Assembly: GCA_004026145.2 (NCBI GenBank)
Contig: CP034991.1
Span: 8,589,332 to 8,653,331, forward strand
Direction: 5' to 3'
Source: Takifugu bimaculatus
Taxonomy: Eukaryota; Chordata; Actinopteri; Tetraodontiformes; Tetraodontidae
Length of the DNA stretch: 64,000 nucleotides
Shown: positions 54,801 to 64,000 of the stretch, one piece after another
How the letters are laid out: each line of letters opens with the position of its first letter
How positions within the stretch are numbered: the first letter of the stretch is position 1
The notes under the pieces: generated by a model
Database searches by the model: none
Told to the model about the DNA's origin: nothing
The model's input: the letters and a program-made list of their open reading frames with translations, nothing else
Program-made: the position numbers and the translations under genes

Positions 54801-57800
54801 CAAGGAGACGGGAGAGGGAACGAGGGTGGGAAGAGTGATGGAGCAAAGGCTGGAAAGTTGAATATGTGCTTTTAATTCCGATGCATGGATTAGTACATGG
54901 CCATTTACTTTTCAAACCAGAATCTCCTGGGGAGTGGCGCTATGGAACACTGCTGTAATTGCTGTCTAAACCGTATCCTTCCTTTTACAATCCCCTCTTC
55001 CAGTGGTAACATCTCAATTATTCATGTAAAACATGATCACCAGGACTTTAGTGGGAATGGTCAATCTGTGGTTTTCCACATCAGTCTAAACCACTCTTTA
55101 GCCTCTCGTACTTAAGTAGTCTTGGGAGTGGAGAGAGTCTCAATAGACGTGCACGTATGTGAAAGGCCGGACTGGAAGAGGCAGAGATGGGAGATGCGTC
55201 AAACTAACGTCGGGCTGCATTTACAAGGTGGAGACTCAATATTTGAGTCGCATGTTGGACCGAAGTAAAAGTATTTTGAGAGTTTTGAGAGAAGTTTGAA
55301 TAGAAAGTGGAATTTCTGCTTCTACTGGCTACATTTCTTCTGAAAGAATTAATACTTTTACACTCAGTCAGTGCAGTTTTAATCTGAGGGAAAAATGATC
55401 AAATAATGTCAGTATTATCTAAATTCTAGAAAGATAACTATATTGATCTGAATAAAAATATCGGCTTATTCTTTGACAACTCAAACTTGGTTATAAAAGA
55501 TTCTTTCTAGTTGTGCCTTAAAAATAAAATCCTCAGTTAGTTCAGATTTAGTTTCTTCAATCTCGTCGATTCCTAAACTTTCTTTAATGAGATGTAAATA
55601 ATGTGGGCAATAATTGCTAATAACGAACTGCGTCGCTTAGGCCTTTTTAGTGACAGCTGATCTTTGTGTTCGTTGCCTGGCAACATGTTCAGGGTTCAGA
55701 TAACCTTGAATAGTCTCCCAAACTCTAAAGGTGTCTGTGGTGCAGTGGGTTCAGAACCACTGACACAATATTCAGTAGCTGCTTTAAGACACCTGCAGTA
55801 TGGAAACAAAAAAGCATCATTTCAGTGGGGAGATGGTCTCACCGGCTCTTATTTTCCTGGTCACACACTGATCTCACTCCTGTCGTGGGAGACATCAGGC
55901 TGCTCAGTGGCTGCTTTGGCTTTGACTGGACTGAATGTTGCTTCAGGCTGTTGCCGTGTGTCTCTGGCCAGAACTTCGGGGAGCAATACTGCAGCAGCGG
56001 CATGGACAGACACCTCTGACTAGAACAACAAAGTGGCCGTTAATTGTGGGAAAAGTGGGAAAAAGTGGGAGAGATTCCAGCATTCGGACATATGGACACA
56101 CGCGTCCAGTCCCGTAGCTGTTGACCAAACACACGTCAGGCTTCTTGGTGGCAGCTCACACACGAGGATGTAATTCTGAATCAGTGGCGGCGGGGCGTTA
56201 ATGAGAGGTGGGAGAAGAGGAGAAAAGGTGAGAGCGGAAGGTGACGGCAGGGAAATCTTCTGTCCTCCTCGTTTGCTTGGCGTTGGTGCTCATGTGTTGG
56301 CCGTCGTTGTGCCTCCGCTATTGTTCCACGTTCTTTAAACGTGAGACACTGAAGCCCAGACTGGGGACTGGTGGAAGCGATAAGAGATGAGAAGCAGGAT
56401 TTTAGATTGAGCAGAAATTGTGATGAATGTGAGAATGTTGTGGGGCAGAGCATGGACTCCATGAAGACAGGAGACTGCTGTTTAAAGGGTGAAAGGCTAC
56501 GGTGAGACCTCACGCAGCCTTTCAACACTATTTCCCCCTTTCATGAAGACCAGACTTCCATTCAGATCACCTGAGCTGTCACAGTCTGTCACATGCATAA
56601 AGTGCAAGGAATAAGAATCCCTATAAAAGTCCATTCTATTACTGCCATGACAGATGGACAAGCACTCAGTGCTCAGCCCAATCCCTGTGTTTAAGGTGTC
56701 AGGCTGGTTGAAAGAAGTCTACCTCAGTGGGAGCTCCCCTGCCACTTCCCCGGAGGCTGAGTGGCTAAAATGACCATAAAACTCCGCTGAGCTGGAAAGC
56801 CTGTAATTTCAGCAGCGAGGGGCGCTTTGCTGAGGTATAATGGAACGCCCGTGGAAGCCATTAAATTTGCTGCATCCCTGTTTTGGAACACCATTGTCTG
56901 AACACTCAGGACACCCCGCTAAACTTTAAATTACTGTTCTTAAGTCATCATTGTCAGGGAGAGGGGGCAGTTTCTCGAATCTTTTATCTGGGCTGTTCTT
57001 AGGGAGCCCGCGCTCACCTTTCCTGGCACGGTGGTGCTTTACCTGTTAGAATCAAAGCCTTAAGGCTGCTCTTAAGGCTGCTCTTAAGGCTGCTTTGGAC
57101 AGCACATTAGCATTTTCCCTCATTTGTTGCTGAATGTTCGCACTCATCCAGGTCAGAAACTCTGCCTGAACTAGTCGTGAGCAGTTGTTTCCTGGAGTCG
57201 GGCTGTGCGTCGCTGCCCTCTGGACTCTGCTCTGACAGCTGCTGCCAATGCTAAGATAACGCCGCCTCTCTGCTCCATCAACGTCTATTGTGCTTTGTGG
57301 AGTTACCAGAGGCCAAACTTGGAACAATCCCACCTTTTAAGAGATCCCACCTTCCCTCTCCGTCCTGCCCTTATTCTCTGCCTCAGAGGGATTGTGGGTA
57401 AAAATCCTGCTTTCATGCATGAGAGGGTGGATTAGAAGGGCAGGTGTGGAAAACGACTTGTCTTAATTAACAGCGAGACCTGTGCATGTTCTCATCCCTT
57501 ATCATTAGACCAACTGTGTGTCCCATTTCCCCGAGGGAGACGCGGAGAATCTTCCGGTCATTTGATAGAGAAGTGGATCAAAAGAGAGTCGTGCTAATTA
57601 GGCGGGTAAATACGATGCTCAGAACCGGAGAGGGGCACAGGCGGCCCGGTAGAACCTCTGCCTCCCAAACAGCTCCGCTCGTGTCGACTCCGCTCGTCTT
57701 TTCCAGTAGTGAAACGAGAGTAAACACAATTGTCTGTAAGTCGGAGCACAAAGTGACTCACAAACTTTGTTATTGCTGCTGACAATGGCAACAATTTAGA

Positions 57801-60800
57801 TGAGACTCGTTAAATCCAACTGGCTCCTAAATTTATGATGAGGTGATGAATAAGGATCGTCTGTTGGGCGTAAACGTGTTCATCTTTACAGTGATGCAGT
57901 TCGCTGCTAATCTGGGACTAGAACACCCAGCTGTCATTATGGGATGGAGGCCTGAGAAGATGGCTCCTAATGTGACTCTGACTGTCTCTAAAGAGGAAAA
58001 TGCTTTGTTGTTGTGCCGGTGGACACACGAAGGTAAAATTTAGGAATGAAGCCTCCAGTTGTGTCTCCACGGTGACGGCTTGATGGGAAAAGATCCCTGA
58101 CAGGTGACGGCCAACGCCAGAGAGCTGCAAAAATGCTCCGGCACTTTAAGACGTCAAATATTTGCCTCTTCATCTTCCTTTCATGCAAATGAAGCGGTGA
58201 GGAAAAACAAAGAAGAGGGGAGTTCTTTCCTGGGGGGTCTCGCATACGTTATGTTGGCGTTGGGAAATGTGTCTGTTAATATTTGCCTGTCGGACGACTT
58301 CCTGCTTTTTTAATTCTCCTTGTAACTCGGCTGCTCCGTCACTTCACCTTAATGCAACACGAGCTCCCAGAAGCAGTTTGACATTTCTGAGTCCACCGTG
58401 GAGGTTCTGCCGTCACCCTCTGTGATAATGGTGTGGGCAGAATTCGATATATACCGTGTACACACACACACACACACACACACTCACATATATACAGTAC
58501 ATATGTACAGGAGAATGGAGAATTATATATTTATAAAATTAATGGTTATTAATACGTGTCCTGGGTAAAAAAAATCATTGAAATAAATAGTGGTCTTTTC
58601 TGTGTACAGCAGCATCACAGAGGTTCCAGAGCAGCGAGTCGTGACCTCCCAGTGACCTCTAGACCCGTGCAGGGTGGTGATCCGTAGTGATCCATCACAC
58701 TTGTAGTGCTGCCAGGCTCTCCGGTGACCATCGTGATGGACTAAAAAGTGAAGTTATGATCCTGATCTCTTCATACCAAGAGATTAAAGAATCCTGCAGC
58801 ATCATAGGAACTACGTTTGTTTCCTTTAAAGTTTCAGATTGGCTCTCGCCTGGGGAAGAAGTTGCAGGAAGTTGGCGGGACTTTGCCTGGCAACTGGAAA
58901 ACGGCTCCGCTTTATTTTAACCACGCAACTTTGTTACAATGAATGTGACAGTGATGCATCATTAGCCTTCCCACATCCCCACGATTACGCTCTTTAAAAA
59001 CAGCAACAAATGGCTTCATATGAGACGGAAAAAAGAAGAGGCCGATTTCAGGGGATAAACATTGTGAAAACCTCCTTTAACATGTGCCTTAAACTGGTCT
59101 GGTCAAAGGAAAAATGAGTAAATGATGTCAGAGAGGAAAAGGGAGAGAGAAATATTGAAAATAATGTGTGATCAACTGGGATTCACCGATTTGAAGAGTA
59201 TAAATGGAGCGAAACGCCACATGCTGCTCCCAACACACCTATTAAGGGGATTAGAAATGGCGGCCATGAGGCTTCCAGGTCAAAGGTCACCAACACACTG
59301 AGACAAAAGCTCCTTTTAAAAGAACGAGACGTCGGTCGCTCAGCTCAGTGTGGACGTGCAGTAGATCATCCTCATCCTGTATAAAGACGTGCACTCAGAT
59401 GTGCACGAGGGTCTCCAGATGTGGCTTTGCTGTTGGTCACAATCGAAGGAGGAAAGATCTGACTGGGGCCCAGTAATGCACGGCTGCGTGTGCACGTGCA
59501 CGTGCGCGATGTGTCCTGCTGTGCGTCGGGCGCGTGAGTCACCTCCCTTTTCTCTGTTTGTGCTCCGTCTCACGCAGGTCCAGGCTCGCTGATTACACCG
59601 AAAACTGCCGCGTGAGTGCGCACACGACCAGCACCTGCCCCAACCAGGACAACCACCAAGCCTGCTTGTCCTCCTACGCCAGACTCATCGGTCAGTGGTC
59701 AGAACCCTCTGGGGAAGGGGGGAAAGGAGGTGGGAGGGAGGGAGGAATCTGCCACGACCTTTGTCTCTAATCTCAGATTATGTGATGATCGTGGACGGCG
59801 TGGGAGAAAAGGGCGCCACCTAAAGTTTTATCCTGAGCAGAGAACAGACTCTTTCTGACCCATGTCTTTCAAGCCCCCCCCCCCAGCTCAAAGACGAGTT
59901 TGCTCGTGATGAGGGAGCGTTTCCGTTATTACAACCCTTAAAGTCTGGATATTTGGTAAATTGGTGAATATCAAGGACGCTGTTGGGGTCCAGCTTGACA
60001 AAAGCACATTGGTAATAATGGAACCCATAAAATGTGAATCTATTATGATATTTTTCCCTTGGGGGGGGGGGGGGGGGGTCACAGACAGGAAGCTGGAGCC
60101 TCTCCCAGCTGCATAAGAGCCTCATCACATGTCATGTGGGGGTTCGGGACCTTGCTCAAGGGTATCTTGGCAATGCTCTGAATGCTCCATGTTTGGTTTG
60201 CACTGGGGCTAGAACCAAGAACCTTCCGCTCCTCGGCCCAGTCCCCTTCAAACTGAGCTACTGCGCACCAAATTTAAAACAAACATAAAATATTTTGGTT
60301 CCACAATTTGAGATTTATTCAGCACACAGACACAAATACGGAGTTTTTATGCATTTGTCTGGTTTTTTGCACATTTGCACTAAAACAGGAGGGTTAGTGC
60401 CCATTTCTGCCTCCATCTTCTAATTGTTCGTCTCTAATCGTCCTCCCCAAACAGGGACAGACATGACCCCCCAACTATGTGGACAATAGCTTCTCCCACT
60501 GGACCATCTCACCCTGGTGCACCTGTGAGGGCAGTGGAAACCAGGAGGAGGAGTGCTACAACTTCCTGCGCTTCTTTACAGAAAACACCTGCTTAAGTGA
60601 GTCACCTTTAGCCATCGGATGTTTGTTGACGGCGTTCCCATTTAATGGGCTGCTCGATGGTGAAAATAATGGGATTTGTTTGGGTTCACCATATTGCGAA
60701 TTACATTTTTAGGATTAATTACCATCTGTCGTTTGATGCCTGTGGTAAAAGGTAGAATATTGAGCTGGATTCAAAGCTTCAAAGCTACTGAACATTTATG

Positions 60801-63068
60801 CAAAGACTCAGTCTAGCAGAAGCATCTGGGCAGCTGGTTCTGATTATCAAGCTAGTGAACAGGACATTCTTTTAAACATACACATTTGTGTGCTATTTTC
60901 AACAAACGTTTGGTCCGTTTTGGTCAAAAAATGGGACGAACATGGAGACATTTAGCCCAAACTGAGCAATTAGGATAAGTGCTAGGTGTGTGTATTTCTG
61001 GCTCCGGCGTTAGCGGGTGGTTGCCATAAACAACAGGCATTTAAATGCAGCAGCGCTGTTGTGCAGCGCGCTGTGTCGTCAGCACGACGTGACACCATCG
61101 CCTGTAACATGTTCTATTGTGCGCAGAATGCTTTCAGACCATTTCAATAGATACTGTAGCTGCGGCACCGTTTTAGCTGAGTGTGCAGGATGAGGGATGA
61201 AGCCGGTGGCTGAGGAGGCGTCTTGGAAAATACAAAATGCTGCATTTCCTTTCTGCAGTTCAGGGAATAAGCCAATAAACATCTGTGGACTATAGGAACG
61301 AACACATGTATGGGGCACAGAATGATGTATGCACAAGCATTCCTGGCTAACAATTGCAACATCTCACAGTAAAGAAGGTCCCTCTTTACATTGGCTGAGA
61401 AACCAAATATGAAGGCGAGCTAAATAATCATCCGCAGGTCTGTATTCAGCCTAGCAGACAGGAAACACTCAGGCTGAACGAATATTGGAATTAGTCCCAA
61501 CATAAGAAGAACATAGGATCCCCTCCTCTACCTGTCAGTGTCTCACTTCTGTCTTATCTTATAATCCATCTGTCCCAGCAGGTAGGACAATGTATGCGCT
61601 GACTGGGCTATAGGGAACATTTATCCAGTCATTAACACGTGAATCACTATTGGCACCAAGCTTCATCACTTGCTGGAGCAACTGGGAGCAATAAAACATC
61701 CCGAGCAGCGTTCCCTCCTTCAACAAGCCAACTCTTTGATTTATGGCGCTGTTCCTTCAAGGTGTTATCTTTATCCAAATTTGACAAGCCCGTGCTTTGC
61801 TTCACACGTCTCCGCAGCTTTTCCCTGTGAGGATCGGCTCTTCCTGATACCGGTGGGGCTTTTCCTTCTCCTGCCTCCATCCCTGTGATCACAGCAGGAA
61901 CGTGACAGCAGCTTTTGTACATGCTAGCGTCTGTCTCTCCCAGGGCTGTATCAACGGGCTTTCTGGTGGTGTACAAGACTGCGTAGGTGGACAGGGAATG
62001 TATAAAATAAAAAGGCTGTGGATCAGGAGTGCAGCACTGTGTGCGTCCGTTCTATTATGTATATGCGTCCAACCACGGGTGGGTTTGTCCTTTGGGCACT
62101 TGTGGATAAAATGACATGTTTCCTTTGTTTGAGAGTGTTTTTGAATTTGATCAGCCACATAAATCTATGCAAAGTCATCTCTGTGCGCTGACCTTATAAC
62201 GAAGGTGGTTGCCAAGCAATTACATGCCTCGCCTTCGCTGGAGCCGAACAAAGAGAAACACGCCTCTGTTTTAAATGGATGAGCAGTGAAAAGGTGCTCA
62301 GCCCCTATTTCACCACATCTAGTGGAGACGCTGACTGCACCAGGATTTATCACATTTTTGCAGAGGCTCACACATGCGCCTCGACACAACAGTAACTCTG
62401 CAGCCAGTGCACGCACGAGCACTCGTGCGTGCACTGGCTGCTCTTCTCCGTCCCAGTTAACTGATTTGCTGCTTTTCAGTCTTTGGCAAATAAATTGGGC
62501 TTCGTCAGCTCAAGAGCCACAACATCATCAGCGGAGGATAAACGCATAAAAGTTCTTTCTTTTTTAAATGAGCTCATAAGGATGTGAAGCTGAGGATGTG
62601 ATAAATGGGTCCAACGTATGTCACAATGATTCTATATTCGAGTGCCTGTAGCAGGAACACGTCGGCATTTAGGAATAAAGCAGGAGAGGCTTCTACAAAC
62701 AGCCCAATTGGGCTTTGATTCATTAGCGGTGCGACTGCTCAGCGTTCAAGGGAATAAATAGTCTTTTCTGTCTCCGATCTTGCCCGGTCCCGCTGCGCCC
62801 CGGTTCCCTGGGCGCCAAAGATTGGGCAGAGTACCAGGAAGTTGACTTAGCTGTCTGCCTCGTTAGCGGGCTCCTCCATGAAGAAACGCTGAGAAACAAA
62901 CGGCTTTGTGTCTCCGTCCCTGCAGGAAACGCCGTCCAGGCCTTCGGTTATGGTGCAGACAACACGCAGAACAAGAACGGGTCTCTTGCAGCCCCCTCTG
63001 TGATGGGGAAACCGGGGTCGGACTGGACAACGGCCACCTCGGAACCTGCCTTGGTCACCACGCCAAAG
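33832..63068 (+). CDS. gfra2: GDNF family receptor alpha 2 (GFRA2-like), 3' end beyond window, frameshift in exon 6
   Basis: GPI-anchored co-receptor that binds a GDNF-family ligand (neurturin for GFRA2) and presents it to RET. Exons: 33832-33883, 34864-35217, 42391-42477, 49968-50346, 59578-59690, 60455-60596 and 62926-63068. All are GT-AG. Phases agree throughout except for one extra base in exon 6; about 423 codons are visible. Signal peptide MKSVAVWMCVHTFLLLI. Domain 1 has CSSRYR, SPLYDCRCKRGMKKELQCLQ and NYWTIHMGL. A linker follows (SSPYEPV, FRLASIS). Domain 2 has ACNLN, CHKALRSFLDRVP and AERRRQTIVP; domain 3 has SRLADY, SPWCTCEGSGN, EEEC and FTENTCL. Domain 1 and SPWC-GSGN-EEEC favour GFRA2 over GFRA1; GFRA4 is less likely. 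Possible N-glycosylation sequons: NCS, NGS, NGS. The exon encoding the GPI-signal is not in the window. Oddities: a C6 tract at 60467-60472 shifts the frame, domain 2 starts with extra cysteines, and a repeat array covers the exon 4 donor. Confidence 0.87.
39320..39472. repeat. (ATCC)n microsatellite
   Basis: Tetranucleotide run with periodic ATCATCC interruptions. The open frames across it (His-Pro-Ser-Ile repeats) are not genes. Confidence 0.97.
39500..39575. mobile_element. Possible transposon-end fragment (GTATCGGCCCGATACCGATA-type)
   Basis: Partly palindromic text built from GATACC/GGTATC words, following the ATCC run. It resembles the termini of non-autonomous DNA transposons common in fish. 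No partner end was located. Confidence 0.35.
40400..40600 (+). mobile_element. Decayed Tc1/mariner-like transposase fragment
   Basis: The frame from 40400 reads VQFQQMLEAMLT, then YIDPKHKIHRRTS, then LPWSSQPPDPNS. The order matches the C-terminal half of Tc1-family transposases (YQQILE..., DNDPKHTS..., WPSQSPDLNP). The catalytic Asp region is altered and the rest of the enzyme is absent, so it is a dead relic inside gfra2 intron 2. Terminal inverted repeats were not found. Confidence 0.5.
41240..41800. repeat. 34-bp minisatellite, about 16 units
   Basis: Unit GTTATATGGTCTTTATTACG plus GTTCATTATTATGT, with variants (TGAATTACGG, TTTATTAGGG, ATCATTA). Open in several frames; not coding. Confidence 0.95.
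44001..44040. repeat. Short head-to-head telomeric motif, (TTAGGG)2 then (CCCTAA)n
   Basis: GGGTTAGGGTTAACCCTAAC continues for about five CCCTAA-type units in the opposite orientation. A short inverted telomere-repeat junction. Confidence 0.9.
48705..48990. mobile_element. Interspersed teleost repeat fragment
   Basis: Contains the recognisable sequence TTTATTTATATCGCC, then CCCTTTCCAGAATCCCAGG, CCTGACCCCC, AAGAAAAACTC and GAAACCTTGAGCAGGACCAG. I recall this order from a dispersed repeat that is abundant in many teleost genomes. The ORF across it is not a gene. Confidence 0.55.
49004..49095. mobile_element. 3' end of a dispersed repeat with GAAGAAG tail
   Basis: The string CCAGAAGGGGGCAGTAATGC, then CCTACAAGCTGTTTCCCAAC, TGCCATAAAA and a run of AAGAAGAAG resembles the tail of a widespread fish retroposed repeat that contains a CTCF-core-like word. 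Family name uncertain. Confidence 0.5.
50339..50826 (+). repeat. 23-bp/telomere-hybrid array that repeats the gfra2 exon 4 splice donor 19 times
   Basis: The last eight coding bases of exon 4 plus the start of the intron (CTCTGCAG|GTACAGACCC) are the first unit of a tandem array of CTCTGCAGGTACAGACCCTA + ACC. GTACAG occurs 19 times. Five units carry extra CCCTAA hexamers. Each unit contains both a donor-like AG|GTACAG and an acceptor-like CCCTCTGCAG. Use of any later donor would add TAC AGA CCC TAA, an immediate stop. Confidence 0.95.
50847..59577 (+). other. gfra2 intron 4 (remaining 8.7 kb)
   Basis: Non-coding. It holds poly-T at 52128-52144, a 12-bp triple repeat (CTTAAGGCTGCT) at 57059-57094 and a CA microsatellite at 58458-58485. 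ORFs at 55664-56023 and 57486-57782 have no recognisable domain or splice context. Nothing else is supported. Confidence 0.6.
60061..60078. repeat. Poly-G tract in gfra2 intron 5
   Basis: Run of 18 G. Homopolymer length in such tracts is often unreliable. Confidence 0.9.
60136..60271 (-). mobile_element. tRNA-derived SINE fragment, minus orientation, in gfra2 intron 5
   Basis: Read on the minus strand, the segment begins GTAGCTCAGTTTGAAGGGG (A-box-like, as in tRNA) and continues to GGTTCTTGGTTCTAGCCCC (B-box-like). It then runs into a body ending near GGACCTTGCTCAAGGG of the plus strand. That combination is typical of teleost tRNA-derived SINEs. It lies 180 bases upstream of gfra2 exon 6. 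Confidence 0.6.
60455..60596 (+). CDS. gfra2: gfra2 coding exon 6, with a one-base insertion
   Basis: Acceptor CAAACAG at 60454 and donor GTGAGT at 60597. The exon is 142 bases long, but the flanking phases require 141. The reading TDMTP then needs five C before AACTATGTGGAC, while six are present (60467-60472). As written, the frame goes to CAACTATGTGGACAATAG and stops. Everything after the C run (SPWCTCEGSGN, EEEC, FTENTCL) is intact in the corrected frame. Sequencing error in a homopolymer is the likeliest cause; a real null allele is possible. Confidence 0.85.
62400..62441. repeat. Perfect 20-bp inverted repeat with 2-base spacer
   Basis: The arm at 62400-62419 (GCAGCCAGTGCACGCACGAG) is followed by CA and its exact reverse complement at 62422-62441. 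It lies in gfra2 intron 6 and could form a cruciform or an RNA hairpin. Confidence 0.97.
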
Positions 63069-63690
63069 GTAACTGCACGGCTGTGCACGGACTCACTTCC
63101 TTGCTTTAATATTTCCAGCTGCTTCCTGTAAACGTGTTTATAATCTCACCATTACCAGAGCTCCACGCCCTGCATTCACGTGACAGCAGGTTCTATGTTC
63201 GTGGCCCATCAGAGGGGCTCGCTACGCTAAGGCAGCTTACGCTACGCCCAAGATGGCGACATTTGCACCAGATGCAGCGTTTGTCTCCAACACAAAGAAG
63301 TGGGAGATTGGGGTTTTAATCTGGATTAGGATGGAATGTTCCGTGTTCCCTGCTGAGTGCATCTCCTCTGATGTCTGCCGTTAACTCGTCTGGTTCACCG
63401 CCTGAACCAACAGAACCGCCCGTTAGCGGCGCTGCAGCATCGAAACGTTGCGGTTTTTTTTCTGATTCATCGGGAGACCTTCTGACGAGCTGGGCTGTGT
63501 TGGACTCAGTAGAACTGCTGATATCATCATTACGTTTGATACTTTTAATTACTGCTGCTGCAGAACTGACACGTCCGTCACAGCTCGCCGCGATGCCGCC
63601 GCCACGTCGAGACGGTCGTCCTGCAGAAATCTGTGAAGAGAAAAGAATCGGTGGTAATAAAGGGTCTCGTGTTGGGACGGCGGGGAGGAC
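63069..63690 (+). other. Start of gfra2 intron 7
   Basis: Begins with the donor GTAACT after CCAAAG. No further exon is recognised. The ORF at 63371-63754 runs into the G-rich repeat and has no family resemblance. Confidence 0.55.
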
Positions 63691-64000
63691 GGGGGGGGGG
63701 CGGAGGACGGGGGGGCGAGAGGACGGGGGGGGGGCGAGAGGATGGGGGGGGTGAGAGGACGGGGGGGGGGGGAGAGGAGAGCGAGGGAAGGGGGGGCGAA
63801 TGGGGGGGGGAGGGGGGGGGAGGGGGCGAGAGGACGGGGGGGGCGAGAGGACGGGGGGGGGCGAGGGAGGGCGACGAGAGGACGGGGGGGGCGAGAGGAC
63901 GGGGGGGGGCGAGAGGACGGGGGGGGGCGAGGGAGGGCGACGAGAGGACGGGGGGGCGAGAGGATGGGGGGGGCGAGAGGACGGGGGGGGCCGAGAGGAC
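63691..64000 (+). repeat. G-rich minisatellite, units like GGGGGGGCGAGAGGAC
   Basis: Roughly 14-18-bp units of G7-G9 followed by CGAGAGGAC or GAGGGA variants run to the window end. Strong G-quadruplex potential on the + (coding) strand of gfra2. Length and exact G counts may be unreliable, and the array is cut by the window edge. Confidence 0.93.

Noticed and set aside
55664..56023. 119-codon ORF in gfra2 intron 4
   Set aside because: No domain, no splice signals in phase, no recognisable similarity.
60479..60712. 77-codon ORF starting inside gfra2 exon 6
   Set aside because: It is the gfra2 exon 6 frame after the extra C, read on into the intron; not a separate gene.

Overview
This is a piece of vertebrate nuclear genome, almost certainly from a ray-finned (teleost) fish. 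It holds spliced genes with GT-AG introns, CpG-rich promoters, polyadenylation signals and a great many micro- and minisatellites. Six protein-coding genes fit in 64 kb, which points to a fairly compact genome. No bacterial or phage features are present. Gene identities come from reading the exons by eye and recalling vertebrate orthologues; no database search was possible.

Layout. 1-3.4 kb: no recognised gene, microsatellites. 3.47-6.25 kb (+): a complete eight-exon pancreatic elastase of the CELA3 type. 8.25-8.46 kb (+): a 67-codon single-pass membrane/secreted peptide matching adropin (enho). Its stop codon runs straight into about 870 bp of 17-bp minisatellite. 12.97-18.22 kb (+): fam219a, six coding exons, with a 2.5-kb array of 9-bp units filling most of intron 2. 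21.39-23.53 kb (-): a KLF9-like C2H2 zinc-finger factor, two coding exons, whose splice donor abuts a (TTAGGG)n block. 24-27 kb: no confident gene; a CpG-rich stretch and a 100-base assembly gap. 27.06-30.52 kb (+): the 3' two-thirds of a BCO2-like carotenoid oxygenase. The gap cuts through an exon, and one intron looks GC-AG. 33.83 kb to beyond 63 kb (+): a GDNF-family receptor alpha, best fit GFRA2. Seven coding exons are visible and the GPI-anchor end lies past the window.

The genes do not form a pathway. ENHO and FAM219A lie close together on human 9p13 and KLF9 is on 9q21, so the left half is recognisable old linkage. The digestive protease, metabolic peptide, transcription factor, carotenoid enzyme and neurotrophic receptor are simply neighbours.

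The most unusual theme is tandem repeats sitting exactly on functional junctions. These are the gfra2 exon 4 donor (19 copies of the donor hexamer, mixed with telomere-like CCCTAA), the enho stop codon, the klf9-like donor, and the fam219a poly(A) region. There are also five separate telomere-like blocks, a perfect 20+20-bp palindrome in a gfra2 intron, and a one-base frameshift in gfra2 exon 6 that may be an assembly error. I found no convincing undescribed multi-gene system.
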